NCBI RefSeq assembly: GCF_900109605.1
Contig: NZ_FOAM01000001.1
Location: forward strand, 186,001-250,000
Origin: Xaviernesmea oryzae
Lineage (GTDB): Bacteria; Pseudomonadota; Alphaproteobacteria; Rhizobiales; Rhizobiaceae
Direction of reading: 5' to 3'
Length of the DNA: 64,000 nt
Below the pieces are notes generated by a model that saw only the letters and a list, made by a program, of their open reading frames with translations, made no database searches and was not told the DNA's origin. How positions within the stretch are numbered: the stretch's first letter is position 1; each line of letters opens with the position of its first letter. The position numbers and the translations under genes were made by a program. Positions 7,699 to 17,002 of this stretch are shown one piece after another.

Positions 7699-8493
7699 TC
7701 AGGCTCTCGTCCAGTTCAAGCATCCGAGCGGTAGGAGAGACGTGCTGACCAAGAGGGCGCCATGGCGATAGAGTTCGAACGGGTCGCCGCCGGGTGGCAT
7801 ATCCACCGCCCACAGCTGCCCCGACGCATCGGAGCCCATCAGCCTGCCCCCGATCGCCGTCATGGCGGTCATGGCTTCCTCTTGACCGATGTCAGGTCGA
7901 AAAAGAACGATCACCTGGGTTTGATCGGGCGGCGGCAGGGCTGAAAGCGGTCCGGCAAGACCGATCGTCAACGCAAGGGCCAGGGGCGCGTGCAGCGGGC
8001 GGCTTTTGCCGTCCCCGCCACCCCGTCGGATCAGCACGCCAAAAATGGCCGGAACGATCCCGAACAGGACAAACCAGAGCAGATCCCAGAACAGCGGATT
8101 GTCGACGTCCATGCGGATGCGATGGATGCCCAGGATCCAATGGGACAGAATGCCATCCAGCATATGCCAGCTTCCAAAGCCGATGAACGCCTGTGCGAGG
8201 AGATGCCGATCCGCTCCGGTCTCGGCACATTCTTTTCGTGTCCGCCACAGCAACCAAAGGCCGAGCCCTGCAATGATATACATCAACAGGTGAAAGAGGC
8301 CGTCCCACAGGATAAGGACGCGGATGTCCTGGCGCGCCTGCTCGACGCCGCTCAGCAAATGGTGCCATTGCAGCACCTGATGCAGCAGGATCCCGTCGAA
8401 GAAGCCGCCGATGCCGAAGCCTAAGGCGAAGCCAGCCGCTTGATGAGCGCCGGAGAACCGCTCTCCTTTTGCAGCCGTTATGTCCTTGGTCAT
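7699..8493 (-). CDS. DUF2243 membrane protein with a C-terminal extra domain
   Basis: The protein has 264 residues. Residues 10-160 are a DUF2243 domain: FALGFGIGGFFDGILLHQVL and WHMLDGILSHWIL carry the family's conserved His/Asp in membrane helices, and about four membrane segments are predicted. Family members usually stop near 150-170 residues. Here a further hydrophobic segment (about 173-190) leads into about 75 residues with VIVLFRPDIGQEEAMTAM and DPFELYRHGALLV, a small exported-looking domain. ATG 8493 was chosen because GGAGG lies 7 nt upstream. DUF2243 genes are often near cytochrome oxidase assembly genes, but none is here. The role is unknown. Confidence 0.82.
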   Translation of the reverse strand: MTKDITAAKGERFSGAHQAAGFALGFGIGGFFDGILLHQVLQWHHLLSGVEQARQDIRVLILWDGLFHLLMYIIAGLGLWLLWRTRKECAETGADRHLLAQAFIGFGSWHMLDGILSHWILGIHRIRMDVDNPLFWDLLWFVLFGIVPAIFGVLIRRGGGDGKSRPLHAPLALALTIGLAGPLSALPPPDQTQVIVLFRPDIGQEEAMTAMTAIGGRLMGSDASGQLWAVDMPPGGDPFELYRHGALLVSTSLLPLGCLNWTRA

Positions 8494-8870
8494 CGACGTC
8501 CTCCAGGTGACAACCCGTAACAAGGGCATCGCTGCGGAGTTTCCCAGCAATGCCGGATGAGAGCCGCACGATCACGGGTTGGATCGCATCGGTCGTCTGA
8601 ACGCGACATCCGCGCTGGCCAAGCGGCAGGATTTCGCGGGGCCGCATGATCCTTCCGCCATTGATCCCGTCATGCCTTGAGACTACACCGGCGCCATTCC
8701 GAGGAGCGTAAGATTCACTCTCTCTGATGGGAACTTACAAGATAGCATCGGCCGGACCGCGGCGCCGTTGGACAACCAACAGCGCTGTCGACGTCGCTTC
8801 TCACTGGAAGCAGGGAAAACGGCTCTCACGCGTGTCTATCAGCGCGACCGGGTACAAGGCGGATGAACGC
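8494..8870. other. Intergenic region between divergent genes
   Basis: About 380 bp between the DUF2243 gene and an EamA transporter gene. The transporter frame stays open 48 codons before the chosen start, but that extension lacks membrane character. I see no independent gene. Promoters for both directions are expected here. Confidence 0.5.
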
Positions 8871-9746
8871 ATGGCAGGCGCGGAGCCACGGATTTTTCTC
8901 GGCATAGCGCTGGCCTCTGCCGGCTATGCCTGTTTCGCGTTGCAGGATGCCGTGGTCAAACTGCTGGTCGCCTCCTACGCCGTGCCGCAGATCCTGTTCA
9001 TGCGCAGCCTCGTCATCGTGATGATCACGGCCCCGCTTGCCCATTGGCTCAAGCATCCCTCGATCTTTCAAAGCCGGCACAAGGGCACGCTCGTCCTGCG
9101 CGCGGCGCTGATGCTGCTGGCCTGGCTTCTGTTCTACACTGCCGCCCGGCATCTTGGCCTTGCCGAGTTGACGACGCTCTATTTCTCGGCGCCAATCATC
9201 GTCATTCTCTTGTCGATCCTGGTGCTGAAGGAGCAGGTAGGCCCCGCGCGGTGGATTGCCTGTATCGGCGGCTTCATAGGCGTTACGGTCGCGGCCAATC
9301 CCACGCAGTCGCCCGATCTTCTTCCGGCTCTAATGTGCATCGTGGCAGGTGGCTGCTGGGCATGGAGCACGGTGCTCGTTCGCCTGGTCAGCAAATCGGA
9401 GACGACGCTCGTCCAGATGTGGGCCACCAGCCTGCTCTTCGCGCTGGCCTGCGCTGCCTCCTTTCCCTGGGTCTGGACGATGCCGGACCTGACCGGCTGG
9501 AGCCTGATGGTCGGCCTTGGGCTCATCGCGACGGTCGGCCAGTATCTGCTCTATGAGGGCTTTCGCCATGCGCCGGCCTCTGCCTTGGCGCCGGTGGAAT
9601 ATACCGGGCTGATCTGGGCCTTTTTCTATGGGTATGCCCTGTGGGCGGATGTGCCGTCACATGCCGTTGTCATGGGCGCCGTCCTCATCGTCGCCTCCAG
9701 CGCGCTCCTTCTCCTGGCCGAGCAGCATCGCGGCTCGCGCGTCTGA
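8871..9746 (+). CDS. EamA/DMT-family transporter (RhaT/RarD-like)
   Basis: The product has 291 residues with ten predicted membrane segments in two EamA repeats of five (about 10-140 and 150-285), the standard drug/metabolite transporter layout. Start ATG 8871 follows AAGGCGGA at a suitable distance and puts the first membrane helix at the N-terminus; an upstream GTG or ATG would add a polar 48-residue extension. Conserved small-residue patterns (TLYFSAPIIVILLSILVLKE, 20 residues) match the end of the first repeat. Substrates of these permeases cannot be predicted from sequence. It ends 66 bp before the convergent GGDEF/EAL gene. A related permease lies at 15661-16590. Confidence 0.88.
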   Translation: MAGAEPRIFLGIALASAGYACFALQDAVVKLLVASYAVPQILFMRSLVIVMITAPLAHWLKHPSIFQSRHKGTLVLRAALMLLAWLLFYTAARHLGLAELTTLYFSAPIIVILLSILVLKEQVGPARWIACIGGFIGVTVAANPTQSPDLLPALMCIVAGGCWAWSTVLVRLVSKSETTLVQMWATSLLFALACAASFPWVWTMPDLTGWSLMVGLGLIATVGQYLLYEGFRHAPASALAPVEYTGLIWAFFYGYALWADVPSHAVVMGAVLIVASSALLLLAEQHRGSRV

Positions 9747-9812
9747 GCGGATCGCCTGTCAGCCTGGTTTTCGATCGGCAGATTCTTGGTGGGATCGACC
9801 TCCCCGTCGATC

Positions 9813-12122
9813 TCACATCCGATGCCCGATCCACCCCTCGGCCGCATCCAGTTCGGGCGTGAAGCGGGTGGCCGGCACGGGTCTGGAAAACAGGTAGCCC
9901 TGCAAGTCCTGGCAGCCGATCGCGATCAGAAAGTCCCGCTGGCTTTCGGTTTCGACACCTTCCGCCGTGGCGGCGGCTCCCAGGGTCCGGCTGAGATTGA
10001 CGAGCGCGGAGACGATGGCGGCGCCTTCGGCCTTGCTGCCGATCAGCCCGACGAAGGATCGGTCGATCTTGATGCGGTCGACCGGCACGTGCAGTAGGTG
10101 GCTGAGCGAGGAAAAGCCGGTGCCGAAATCGTCCAGGGCAATGCGCACGCCTTTCGATCGCAGCCGCGCAAAGGCCGCCTCTGCCTCCGCCCCGATCCTG
10201 AACAAGGCGGCTTCGGTGATCTCAAGCTCAAGGCGCGAGGCCGGCAGCCCCGTCTCGCTGAGAATGTCGAGAACATCCTGATCGAACGCGGCGTGTCTGA
10301 TCTGCGACGGCGAGACATTGACGGCGAGCGACATGGAATGGGGCCAGCCGACGGCGTGCCGCGCGGCCTCCCTCAGCACCCATTTGCCGAGCGCGGTCAT
10401 CAGGCCGCCTTCTTCCGCCAGGGGAATGAAGAGATCGGGCGTGAGCAGGCCCTTGATGGGATGCTGCCAGCGCAGCAGCGCCTCGGCCCCCGTCAACGTT
10501 CCCTTGGCATCGCCGCGGTGCACGCTCTGGAAGAAGATTTCGAGACGCCCGAACGGGGGCAGGCTGTCGTCATCCCCGGCCATGCGCCCCGCCTGATCCG
10601 ATACCAGCAAGGCTCGAAGCTCGGCCTTCAGCTTTTCACGCGCATCGACCTTGTGGTCCATTTCCGGCTGGTAGGTCACGAAGCGCCCCCGCCCGTGCGA
10701 CTTGGCTTCGTAAAGCGCCAGATCGGCACGGCGCAGGATCTCCTCGCTGCTTATTTGGGCGTGATCGAGAATGGCGATGCCGATGGAGCAGCCGATCGTC
10801 ACGGTCACGTCGCCATTGCTCAGCCGGAAGGGCTGTGCCAGGGCGCGGACCAGCGACTGACAGAGACTGGCATGGTCGGCCTCCTGTTCGCGCAGATCCG
10901 GCAGGAGCAAGGCGAATTCGTCGCCGCCGAAGCGCGCCAGGGTCGCATTTGCCCCGACCAGCGCGACGATCCGCGCCACGGCCGCGCAGAGAAGCTCGTC
11001 GCCGACGGGATGGCCATGCTCGTCATTGACCTCCTTGAAACGGTCGAGATCGATGAGGGCGATGGCCGCAGATCGCTGCGTGATCGCCATCGCCTTCAGG
11101 CATTCGTCGAAGCGGGTGGCAAAAAGCGCCCGGTTTGGCAGGCCTGTCAGAACATCGTGCAGCGAAAGATGCCGGGCATGACGTTCGCTTGCGCCCAGCT
11201 CGCCCAGGCTTCGGCGCAGCCGCGCCATGAGATAGAAGAACAACGCGGCGATGGCCAAGGCGGCAACCGAGAGAACGGGAACGAGCCGGCCGATCACCCG
11301 CGAGCCCGGCAGGTCGGGCTTCCAGATGATGAAGCCGATCGGCTCATGGCTTTTCGTGGCCTCGATCTGAAAAGCAACCTCGGTCTCTTCCTGATCGGCA
11401 GCACGGGCATAGCGTGCGCCGTTCAAGCCCTGCTCACGGCTCAGCGTATCGAGCGCCGCCCCATCGAGAAAGCGGAAGGTGATCAGGAGCAACCGGTCCC
11501 TCGACATCAGGCTGCGCGTGTCCAGAGGGCTCCCCGCCGTGATCGGCGTGATGCCGACGACGGCGGGACGGCCCTCCAGGCGCATGAGTTCGACCCGGCT
11601 CAGCGCCGACTGGTCAGCGCCAAAGCGGCGCTGGTCGGCTTGCACCTCGGTCATCATCGGCTGAAGCAGTGGGCGGACCCAGCGGAACCGCCGGATGGCT
11701 TGAGGGTCGCTTTCCATGGCCAGCGTACCGTCGGCGGCGACCAGAAAAACCGCGTCATAGCCGAACACGGTCGTGGCGATCGTGCCGAAGGTCTCGGCCG
11801 CGGCAACATGGGCGAAATGCGGCTCTGCCTGCGATGGCGCAACCATGGCCGGGGTGGTGGCCATGAGCAGGGAGCGATAGCCCGCGCCGATCAGCCGGAC
11901 ATCCTGAAGCACGCGTTGGACCTGATCCTGGAGGCGGCTATTGACCAGCTGGCGCTGGCGGTCGAGGGCAGCCGCGTCACTTTCGGTTCCCGCCCAGAGC
12001 GCCGCCAGAAAGACGAGCGCCAGAATCCCGACGCCGCTGACCGCCAGCAGAGCAAGGATTCGCCCTGATGACGTCCGGGTCGCCGTGACAGACGAGGACA
12101 GCGAAAATCGATAGGCGGCCAC
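9813..12122 (-). CDS. Membrane GGDEF-EAL cyclic-di-GMP protein with CHASE4-like sensor
   Basis: The protein has 769 residues. A membrane helix at 21-43, a periplasmic CHASE4-like domain (about 45-275) and a second helix (about 276-300) make the sensor part. A GGDEF domain follows (about 318-480), with an intact GGDEF signature at 399-403. Residues about 500-755 are an EAL domain with EALLRW, the NVSPSQ segment, ITE, DDFGTG and a KIDRSF segment. Both catalytic motifs look intact, so it could make or break cyclic-di-GMP, or one domain could regulate the other. Cyclic-di-GMP controls exopolysaccharide, motility and biofilm in rhizobia. It is monocistronic and divergent from the binding-protein gene at 12295. 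Confidence 0.93.
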   Translation of the reverse strand: MAAYRFSLSSSVTATRTSSGRILALLAVSGVGILALVFLAALWAGTESDAAALDRQRQLVNSRLQDQVQRVLQDVRLIGAGYRSLLMATTPAMVAPSQAEPHFAHVAAAETFGTIATTVFGYDAVFLVAADGTLAMESDPQAIRRFRWVRPLLQPMMTEVQADQRRFGADQSALSRVELMRLEGRPAVVGITPITAGSPLDTRSLMSRDRLLLITFRFLDGAALDTLSREQGLNGARYARAADQEETEVAFQIEATKSHEPIGFIIWKPDLPGSRVIGRLVPVLSVAALAIAALFFYLMARLRRSLGELGASERHARHLSLHDVLTGLPNRALFATRFDECLKAMAITQRSAAIALIDLDRFKEVNDEHGHPVGDELLCAAVARIVALVGANATLARFGGDEFALLLPDLREQEADHASLCQSLVRALAQPFRLSNGDVTVTIGCSIGIAILDHAQISSEEILRRADLALYEAKSHGRGRFVTYQPEMDHKVDAREKLKAELRALLVSDQAGRMAGDDDSLPPFGRLEIFFQSVHRGDAKGTLTGAEALLRWQHPIKGLLTPDLFIPLAEEGGLMTALGKWVLREAARHAVGWPHSMSLAVNVSPSQIRHAAFDQDVLDILSETGLPASRLELEITEAALFRIGAEAEAAFARLRSKGVRIALDDFGTGFSSLSHLLHVPVDRIKIDRSFVGLIGSKAEGAAIVSALVNLSRTLGAAATAEGVETESQRDFLIAIGCQDLQGYLFSRPVPATRFTPELDAAEGWIGHRM

Positions 12123-12294
12123 AGACTATTTCCTCAATCGGCCTGTCAGAATGCGGGTCACTGATTGACAAAGTCTTCTTTTGTGCCTCGCAAGTGCAGC
12201 ATAAATAGAGGAAAATCCTTAAATATTTTGTGTTCCCCTGAGTATAGATCAGTAAATTTAAACATTCCTAATGTCACGAACGGGGACATAATTT

Positions 12295-13101
12295 ATGAGC
12301 CGTATGACCTCTTTGCTTCCATCCCGATTGTCCGCGCTTCTGGCGAGTGCCATTGCTCTCGTGGCGGCGCTGACGCCACTATCGGCAGGCGCAGAGGCGC
12401 CGAAGCACATCAAGATTGCGGTGGAAGGCGCTTTTCCGCCTTTCAACTATCTCGATTCGAACAAGCAGCTTCAAGGCTTCGACGTCGATATCGCGAATGC
12501 GCTGTGCCAGGCTGCCAAACTCGACTGCGAATTCGTGATCCAGGAGTGGACGGCGATGATTCCCGGTCTTCTGGAAAAACGCTACGACGCCATCATCTCA
12601 TCGATGTCGATGAGCCAGGAGCGCCGCCAGAAGGTAGCCTTCAGCCAGCGCTATTATGACAGCCCGACGGTTTTCATCACTCAGAAGGCCAGCAATATCG
12701 CAATCGACACGTCGAACGGACTGAAGGGCGTCCGACTGGGCGTCACGGCCGCGACCTCTCAGGAGGCCTACGCCAAAAAATTCTTCGGCAATGCCGATAC
12801 CGTGGTCTTTTCCGCCTCACCGGACCTTTACAAGGGGCTGGCCAATGGCAGCGTCGATGTCATCCTCGAAGACAAACTGGCCGTCTACGACTGGCTCGCC
12901 AATACGAAAGCTGGCAGCTGCTGCATGTTCAACGGCAAGGACATCAAGGACCCCGAATATTTCGGCGACGGCGCCGGCATCGCCGTCCGCCCGGCAGACA
13001 CGGAGCTGCTCGCCACCTTCAACGCCGCGCTCGCCCAAATTCAAGCTGATGGCGTCTACGACACGATCAATGCGAAGTATTTCCCGTTCAGTATTCAGTA
13101 G
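12295..13101 (+). CDS. Orphan polar amino-acid-type periplasmic binding protein
   Basis: The product has 268 residues with a Sec signal peptide (about 1-33, ending AGAEA). The mature protein fits the family-3 solute-binding fold of lysine/arginine/ornithine or histidine binders. Visible elements are GAFPPFNYLD near the start, GFDVDIANALC, the YDAIISSMSMSQERRQKVAFS ligand loop (first 20 residues), and a DYDTI-like C-terminal region. No permease or ATPase gene is adjacent, so it must work with components encoded elsewhere or act as a receptor domain partner. Two neighbouring Cys (SCCMF) and one other Cys pair are unusual for the family. The stop is followed by about 180 bp before the next gene. 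Confidence 0.88.
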   Translation: MSRMTSLLPSRLSALLASAIALVAALTPLSAGAEAPKHIKIAVEGAFPPFNYLDSNKQLQGFDVDIANALCQAAKLDCEFVIQEWTAMIPGLLEKRYDAIISSMSMSQERRQKVAFSQRYYDSPTVFITQKASNIAIDTSNGLKGVRLGVTAATSQEAYAKKFFGNADTVVFSASPDLYKGLANGSVDVILEDKLAVYDWLANTKAGSCCMFNGKDIKDPEYFGDGAGIAVRPADTELLATFNAALAQIQADGVYDTINAKYFPFSIQ

Positions 13102-13281
13102 CGCGAGGATGGCGCCGAGGGATTGCGACGCGTTGCAGACCGATTTCAATCTCCAACGGAACCGCCTTTGCGGTTAGACACCAAAATTTCGAGGGAGGAT
13201 GCCCAAAGAGCCGTTGATGGAACAATCGGCCCCCCTATCCGATTGACCGGCCATTGAGTGGACAAGACAGGAGCATCTTCC

Positions 13282-13473
13282 ATGCCTGCAAAATCCAAAG
13301 CCCAGCAAATGGCGGCAGGGGCCGCCTTGTCGGCAAAGCGTGGCGAACGCAAGAAGAGTTCACTGAAGGGAGCATCGAAATCCATGGCCGAGTCGATGAG
13401 CGAAAAGGAGCTCAGCGACATGGCGTCTACCAAGCAGACAGGCAAGCCTCAGCACGCTTCATCGAAGCATTGA
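13282..13473 (+). CDS. DUF3008 small basic protein
   Basis: A 63-residue Lys/Ser/Ala-rich protein. MPAKSKAQQMAAGAALSAKR (first 20 residues), SLKGASKSM and SEKELSDMASTKQTGKP match the DUF3008 family along its whole length. AGGAG sits about 8 nt before ATG 13282; an upstream in-frame ATG at 13258 lacks such a site. The family is widespread in alphaproteobacteria and has been noted among stress-induced small proteins, but I know of no proven function. It is not in an operon. Confidence 0.87.
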   Translation: MPAKSKAQQMAAGAALSAKRGERKKSSLKGASKSMAESMSEKELSDMASTKQTGKPQHASSKH

Positions 13474-13537
13474 CAGGCGTATAGAGGCCTTGCCTCGAAC
13501 CGCATCTGTCACGTTGGTTTTATATCAGGTGAAAGCT

Positions 13538-13567
13538 GCGCCAGTCCCATGTCCATCCGACTGGCGC
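13538..13567. terminator. Hairpin between convergent genes
   Basis: A perfect 9-bp stem (GCGCCAGTC at 13538-13546 and GACTGGCGC at 13559-13567) with a 12-base loop lies between the DUF3008 gene and the convergent mqo gene. No strong T-run follows on either side, so it is only a probable terminator. Confidence 0.4.
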
Positions 13568-13634
13568 AAACTTGGCTTATGCATGAAAAGGCGCACCGTT
13601 CTAGTTGGGCGCCCCTCCTCATGGTCGACCAACC

Positions 13635-15365
13635 TTACGGCGCCATGTCATGCACCGGTTTGGCCGCGTCGTTTGCGATCTCGGATGACGCTTCGGGCTT
13701 GGCGGCTGCGGCAGAGGCAAGTGTGATCTGCGGCGGCGTCGGCAGTTCCAGATGCTGGCTCGTATAGGCCCATTCTTCCTGAACCTTGGCCGGATCCTTG
13801 TTCAGTTCGGTTCCGTAGCTCGGCACGATCTGGCGGATCTTGGCCTGCCAGTCTGGCGTCGCCACCCTGTCGGCGAAGACTTTTTCCAGAACCTTGAGCA
13901 TGATCGGCGCTGCGGTCGAGGCCCCCGGGGAAGCGCCGAGAAGGGCAGCCAGGCTGCCGTCCTTGGCGCTGACGATCTCCGTGCCGAGCTTCAAGACGCC
14001 GCCCTTGTCCTTGTCGCGCTTGATGATCTGCACGCGCTGACCCGCCTGCCACAGGCGCCACTGGTCCTTTTTGGCTTCCGGGAAATACTCTTGGAGCGCG
14101 GCGAAGCGATCGTCGTCCGACATCATCAGCTGGCCGGCCAGATATTCGACCAGCGGATATTCGTCGATGCCGACGCGCATCATCGGCCAGGCATTGGTCG
14201 TCGTGGTCGAGGTCAGCAGATCGAAATAGGAGCCCTCCTTCAGGAATTTGGTCGAGAAGGTGGCGAAGGGCCCGAAGAGGATGACGCGCTTGCCGCCGAT
14301 GACACGGGTGTCCAGATGCGGCACGGACATCGGCGGCGAGCCGACCGAAGCCTTGCCATAGGCCTTGGCGAGGTGGCGCATGGTCACGTCCTGCGTCTCG
14401 TTGACCAGGAAGGAGCCACCGACCGGGAAGCCGGCATAGTCCTCAGCCTCCGGGATACCAGATTTTTGCAGGAGATGGATGGCGCCGCCGCCCGCGCCAA
14501 TGAACAGGAACTTGGCGTCGATCGTTTCCTCGCGGCCATCCTTGGTGCTGCGATGGGTCACGCGCCAAGTGCCGTCGCCATTGCGGGTGATATCGTCCAC
14601 TTCGGCATTGAGCGCGAGGTCGAAATTCGGCTGGCTCTGGAGATAGGCGACGAACTGGCGGGTGATCTCACCGAATTCCATGTCCGTGCCCAAGGGCGTC
14701 CACGTCGCACCGATCTTCTGGCCGGGGTCGCGGCCTTCCATCATCAGCGGAACCCACTGGCTGATCTGCGCGGGATCGGTGGAAAATTGCATGCCGGCAA
14801 AGAGCGGGCTCGCCTTCAGCGCCTCATAGCGCTTTTCGAGATAGGCGATATTGTCATCGCCCCAGACGAAGCTCATGTGCGGCGTATGGTTGATGAAGGA
14901 GCGCGGGTTCTTCAGAACGCCATTGCGCAGCTGCCAGCTCCAGAACTGACGCGAGATTTGGAAGGCCTCGTTGATTTCGACGGCCTTGGAAATGTCGATG
15001 CGGCCGTCGGCCTTCTCAGGCGTGTAGTTGAGTTCGGCGAGGGCCGAGTGGCCGGTGCCGGCATTGTTCCAGCCATTGGAGCTTTCCAGCGCCACGCCAT
15101 CCAGCCGCTCGAGCATGGAGATCGACCATGTGGGTTCGAGTTCACGCAGCCAGATGCCAAGCGTCGCGCTCATGATGCCGCCGCCGATCAGCAGCACATC
15201 GACCTTCTTCGGCTCGCCGCTCGCAAGAGCGCGCGCCGAAGGCAGCGCAGCAGCCGACAGGCCTGCGACCGCCGAGCCGAGCACCTGTCGCCTGTTCATT
15301 GTCAGGCCGGATGCTGGATCGCTTGACAGGGAAAGGGGGTGTCTTCCGTCTTGTTTCGGGGCCAT
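13635..15365 (-). CDS. mqo: Malate:quinone oxidoreductase
   Basis: The protein has 576 residues and matches Mqo along its length. The enzyme oxidises L-malate to oxaloacetate with FAD and passes electrons to the quinone pool at the inner membrane, bypassing NAD-malate dehydrogenase. The dinucleotide-binding motif [16 protein letters not shown] lies at about 55-70, followed by [20 protein letters not shown] (20 residues), a hallmark of Mqo. The N-terminus is odd: after a 22-residue polar stretch comes [19 protein letters not shown], a twin-arginine-like signal ending ARALA. ATG 15365 has AGGA at 8 nt; ATG 15299, right at the twin-arginine segment, has no ribosome site. The gene is monocistronic. 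Confidence 0.93.
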   Translation of the reverse strand: MAPKQDGRHPLSLSSDPASGLTMNRRQVLGSAVAGLSAAALPSARALASGEPKKVDVLLIGGGIMSATLGIWLRELEPTWSISMLERLDGVALESSNGWNNAGTGHSALAELNYTPEKADGRIDISKAVEINEAFQISRQFWSWQLRNGVLKNPRSFINHTPHMSFVWGDDNIAYLEKRYEALKASPLFAGMQFSTDPAQISQWVPLMMEGRDPGQKIGATWTPLGTDMEFGEITRQFVAYLQSQPNFDLALNAEVDDITRNGDGTWRVTHRSTKDGREETIDAKFLFIGAGGGAIHLLQKSGIPEAEDYAGFPVGGSFLVNETQDVTMRHLAKAYGKASVGSPPMSVPHLDTRVIGGKRVILFGPFATFSTKFLKEGSYFDLLTSTTTTNAWPMMRVGIDEYPLVEYLAGQLMMSDDDRFAALQEYFPEAKKDQWRLWQAGQRVQIIKRDKDKGGVLKLGTEIVSAKDGSLAALLGASPGASTAAPIMLKVLEKVFADRVATPDWQAKIRQIVPSYGTELNKDPAKVQEEWAYTSQHLELPTPPQITLASAAAAKPEASSEIANDAAKPVHDMAP

Positions 15366-15660
15366 GTCGTTCCTGCTCGTCTTGGGAGGGCTGGGCGCGT
15401 GCGATGCAGCAAGGCTTTACCAGCAAAAGCATAATAAAGCGTAGGCTCGTATAAGCGCAGTTTGTTCACATAGCGGGGCCAAAATCTCGCGAAATGTCGA
15501 ATGTTTTGGCGCGGCGCCAAGGCAGGGCGCTCCCATAAACCGGTATGGCTGGCAATACAAGCTTCGCCTTGCAGACGGCTTTGCCGTCGTCAAGGATCGA
15601 TATCGTCGGATTTTGTTGCAATGCAATGTGCGCGGAACCAGGCGCGCTGCCAATCAGATG

Positions 15661-16590
15661 TCAGAGAACTTCTGTTACCTGCGTTCTCTGCGCGGCGCGT
15701 TTCACCGTCTGCTCTCGGAAGAAGATGAACAGGCCGGACAGAACGATCAGAACGGCACCGATAACCGTGGTGGGCCGAGGCACGTCGCTGAAGATCAGCC
15801 AGCCGAACAGTACGGCCCAGAAGAGCAGGGTATATTGCAGCGGCACCACGGTGGCCGCATCGGCAAGCTTCAAGGAACGGTTGACGAAAATATGGGCGCA
15901 GAGCGCCACGATGCCGAGCAGGCCCAGCAGGCCGAGATTAACGGGCGAGACCGGGCTCCAGCTTTCGGGAAAGATGGCGAGGCCAACGGATGCGGATATC
16001 AGCGCGCTGACCACCTGCCAGGTGACAAGGGTGACATCGGGCGCCTCCCGCAGCTTGCGGCCGAGAACCACGGCGCCGCCATAGGCCAGGCTGCCGCCCA
16101 ACGCCACCAGAGCCGGCAGCGAAAAAGAGGCGCTGGATGGATTGAGCGCGATGAGAACGCCGGAAAAGCCGACGAGAATCGCCAGCCATCGCCGCCAGCC
16201 AACCTTTTTGCCGAGCAGGAAAGGCGATGCGGCGGCGACATAGATCGGCACGGCCAGCCAATAGGTCATCGCATCGGCCAGGGGCATGAAGGCCACGCAA
16301 TAATAAAACGCCAGCGCATCCACGGAGAAGAACAGCGCCCTGACGACATGCAGATAGGGTTGCTCGACCCGAACGAGGCGCCGCCAGCCCAGGCGCAGCA
16401 TGAATGGCGAGAGGACGAGCAGCGCAGCAAGGCTGCGCACCGTCATGACCTGGAAGGCGGAATGGCTGGCGGCCAGCCATTTTCCCAAGACGTCGTTGAG
16501 GGAGAACATCAGCATGCCGGCCAACATGAAGGCAACGCCCATGCGCGCGCTGGTGGCGCTTTCCGGCATTCCGGTCATCTGCACGGCCAT
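15661..16590 (-). CDS. EamA/DMT-family transporter
   Basis: The product has 309 residues with ten predicted membrane helices in two EamA repeats (about 15-145 and 160-295). Features include DVLGKWLAASHSAFQVMTVR (20 residues) in the first repeat and the family's typical C-terminal TTVIGAVLIVLSGLFIFFRE (20 residues). Polar residues after the last helix form a short cytoplasmic tail. It is of the same superfamily as the gene at 8871-9746 but clearly divergent from it. The substrate is unknown. It stands 295 bp downstream of the mqo start on the same strand and is probably transcribed on its own. Confidence 0.87.
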   Translation of the reverse strand: MAVQMTGMPESATSARMGVAFMLAGMLMFSLNDVLGKWLAASHSAFQVMTVRSLAALLVLSPFMLRLGWRRLVRVEQPYLHVVRALFFSVDALAFYYCVAFMPLADAMTYWLAVPIYVAAASPFLLGKKVGWRRWLAILVGFSGVLIALNPSSASFSLPALVALGGSLAYGGAVVLGRKLREAPDVTLVTWQVVSALISASVGLAIFPESWSPVSPVNLGLLGLLGIVALCAHIFVNRSLKLADAATVVPLQYTLLFWAVLFGWLIFSDVPRPTTVIGAVLIVLSGLFIFFREQTVKRAAQRTQVTEVL

Positions 16591-16967
16591 TGTCTCACAC
16601 TCCTCCGCGGGCGGCCGTCTAAAGGTCCCGCCACGCCCATGCCGATCGCCGCGAATTCGGGATCGCCTTGGTCGACCGGCAAAGCCCTGACAGATTCACC
16701 CGTCGCGATCCAGTGGCCAAACACGATAGCTCTATCAAAGTTTTTTCAGTCTCACGCTCGGCTTGCGCAGGCGATAAGCTTGGCGCAGGCGGAATGAATG
16801 CGAGATTGGTCATCCATCGGCAGCGAACTTACGGATCGGATTTTATATCCGGACATTCCACCGGAAGAAAATACTTTTGGTTGCTCATTGAAGTGTGACA
16901 GCCGCCCGCAAGGTGCCTTCAGAGGCCTTGCGAAGGGTGGCAGGTTTCGAAATCCAGGGCACAAGGA
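16591..16967. other. Intergenic region without a recognised gene
   Basis: Part of a 640-bp gap. ORFs of about 90-110 codons on both strands have no domain signature and poor codon use. The right end leads into the promoter and leader of the DUF475/TerC-like gene. Confidence 0.5.
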
Positions 16968-16996
16968 CTTGACCTTACCACGAACCTTGCTATTTG
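16968..16996 (+). promoter_or_regulatory. Candidate sigma-70 promoter of the DUF475/TerC-like gene
   Basis: CTTGACC at 16968-16974, a 16-17 base spacer and CTATTTG around 16990-16996 fit the rhizobial housekeeping pattern CTTGAC-N17-CTATAT. Transcription would start near 17003, giving a leader of about 230 nt. There is no experimental support. Confidence 0.4.
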
Positions 16997-17002
16997 CTAA
17001 AG

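Noticed and set aside
10098-12068. 656-codon plus-strand ORF opposite the GGDEF-EAL gene
   Set aside because: It is a mirror of the real gene's codon bias; no domain or ribosome site is seen.
13752-15326. 524-codon plus-strand ORF opposite mqo
   Set aside because: It is antisense to a fully matching Mqo protein and lacks any family pattern.
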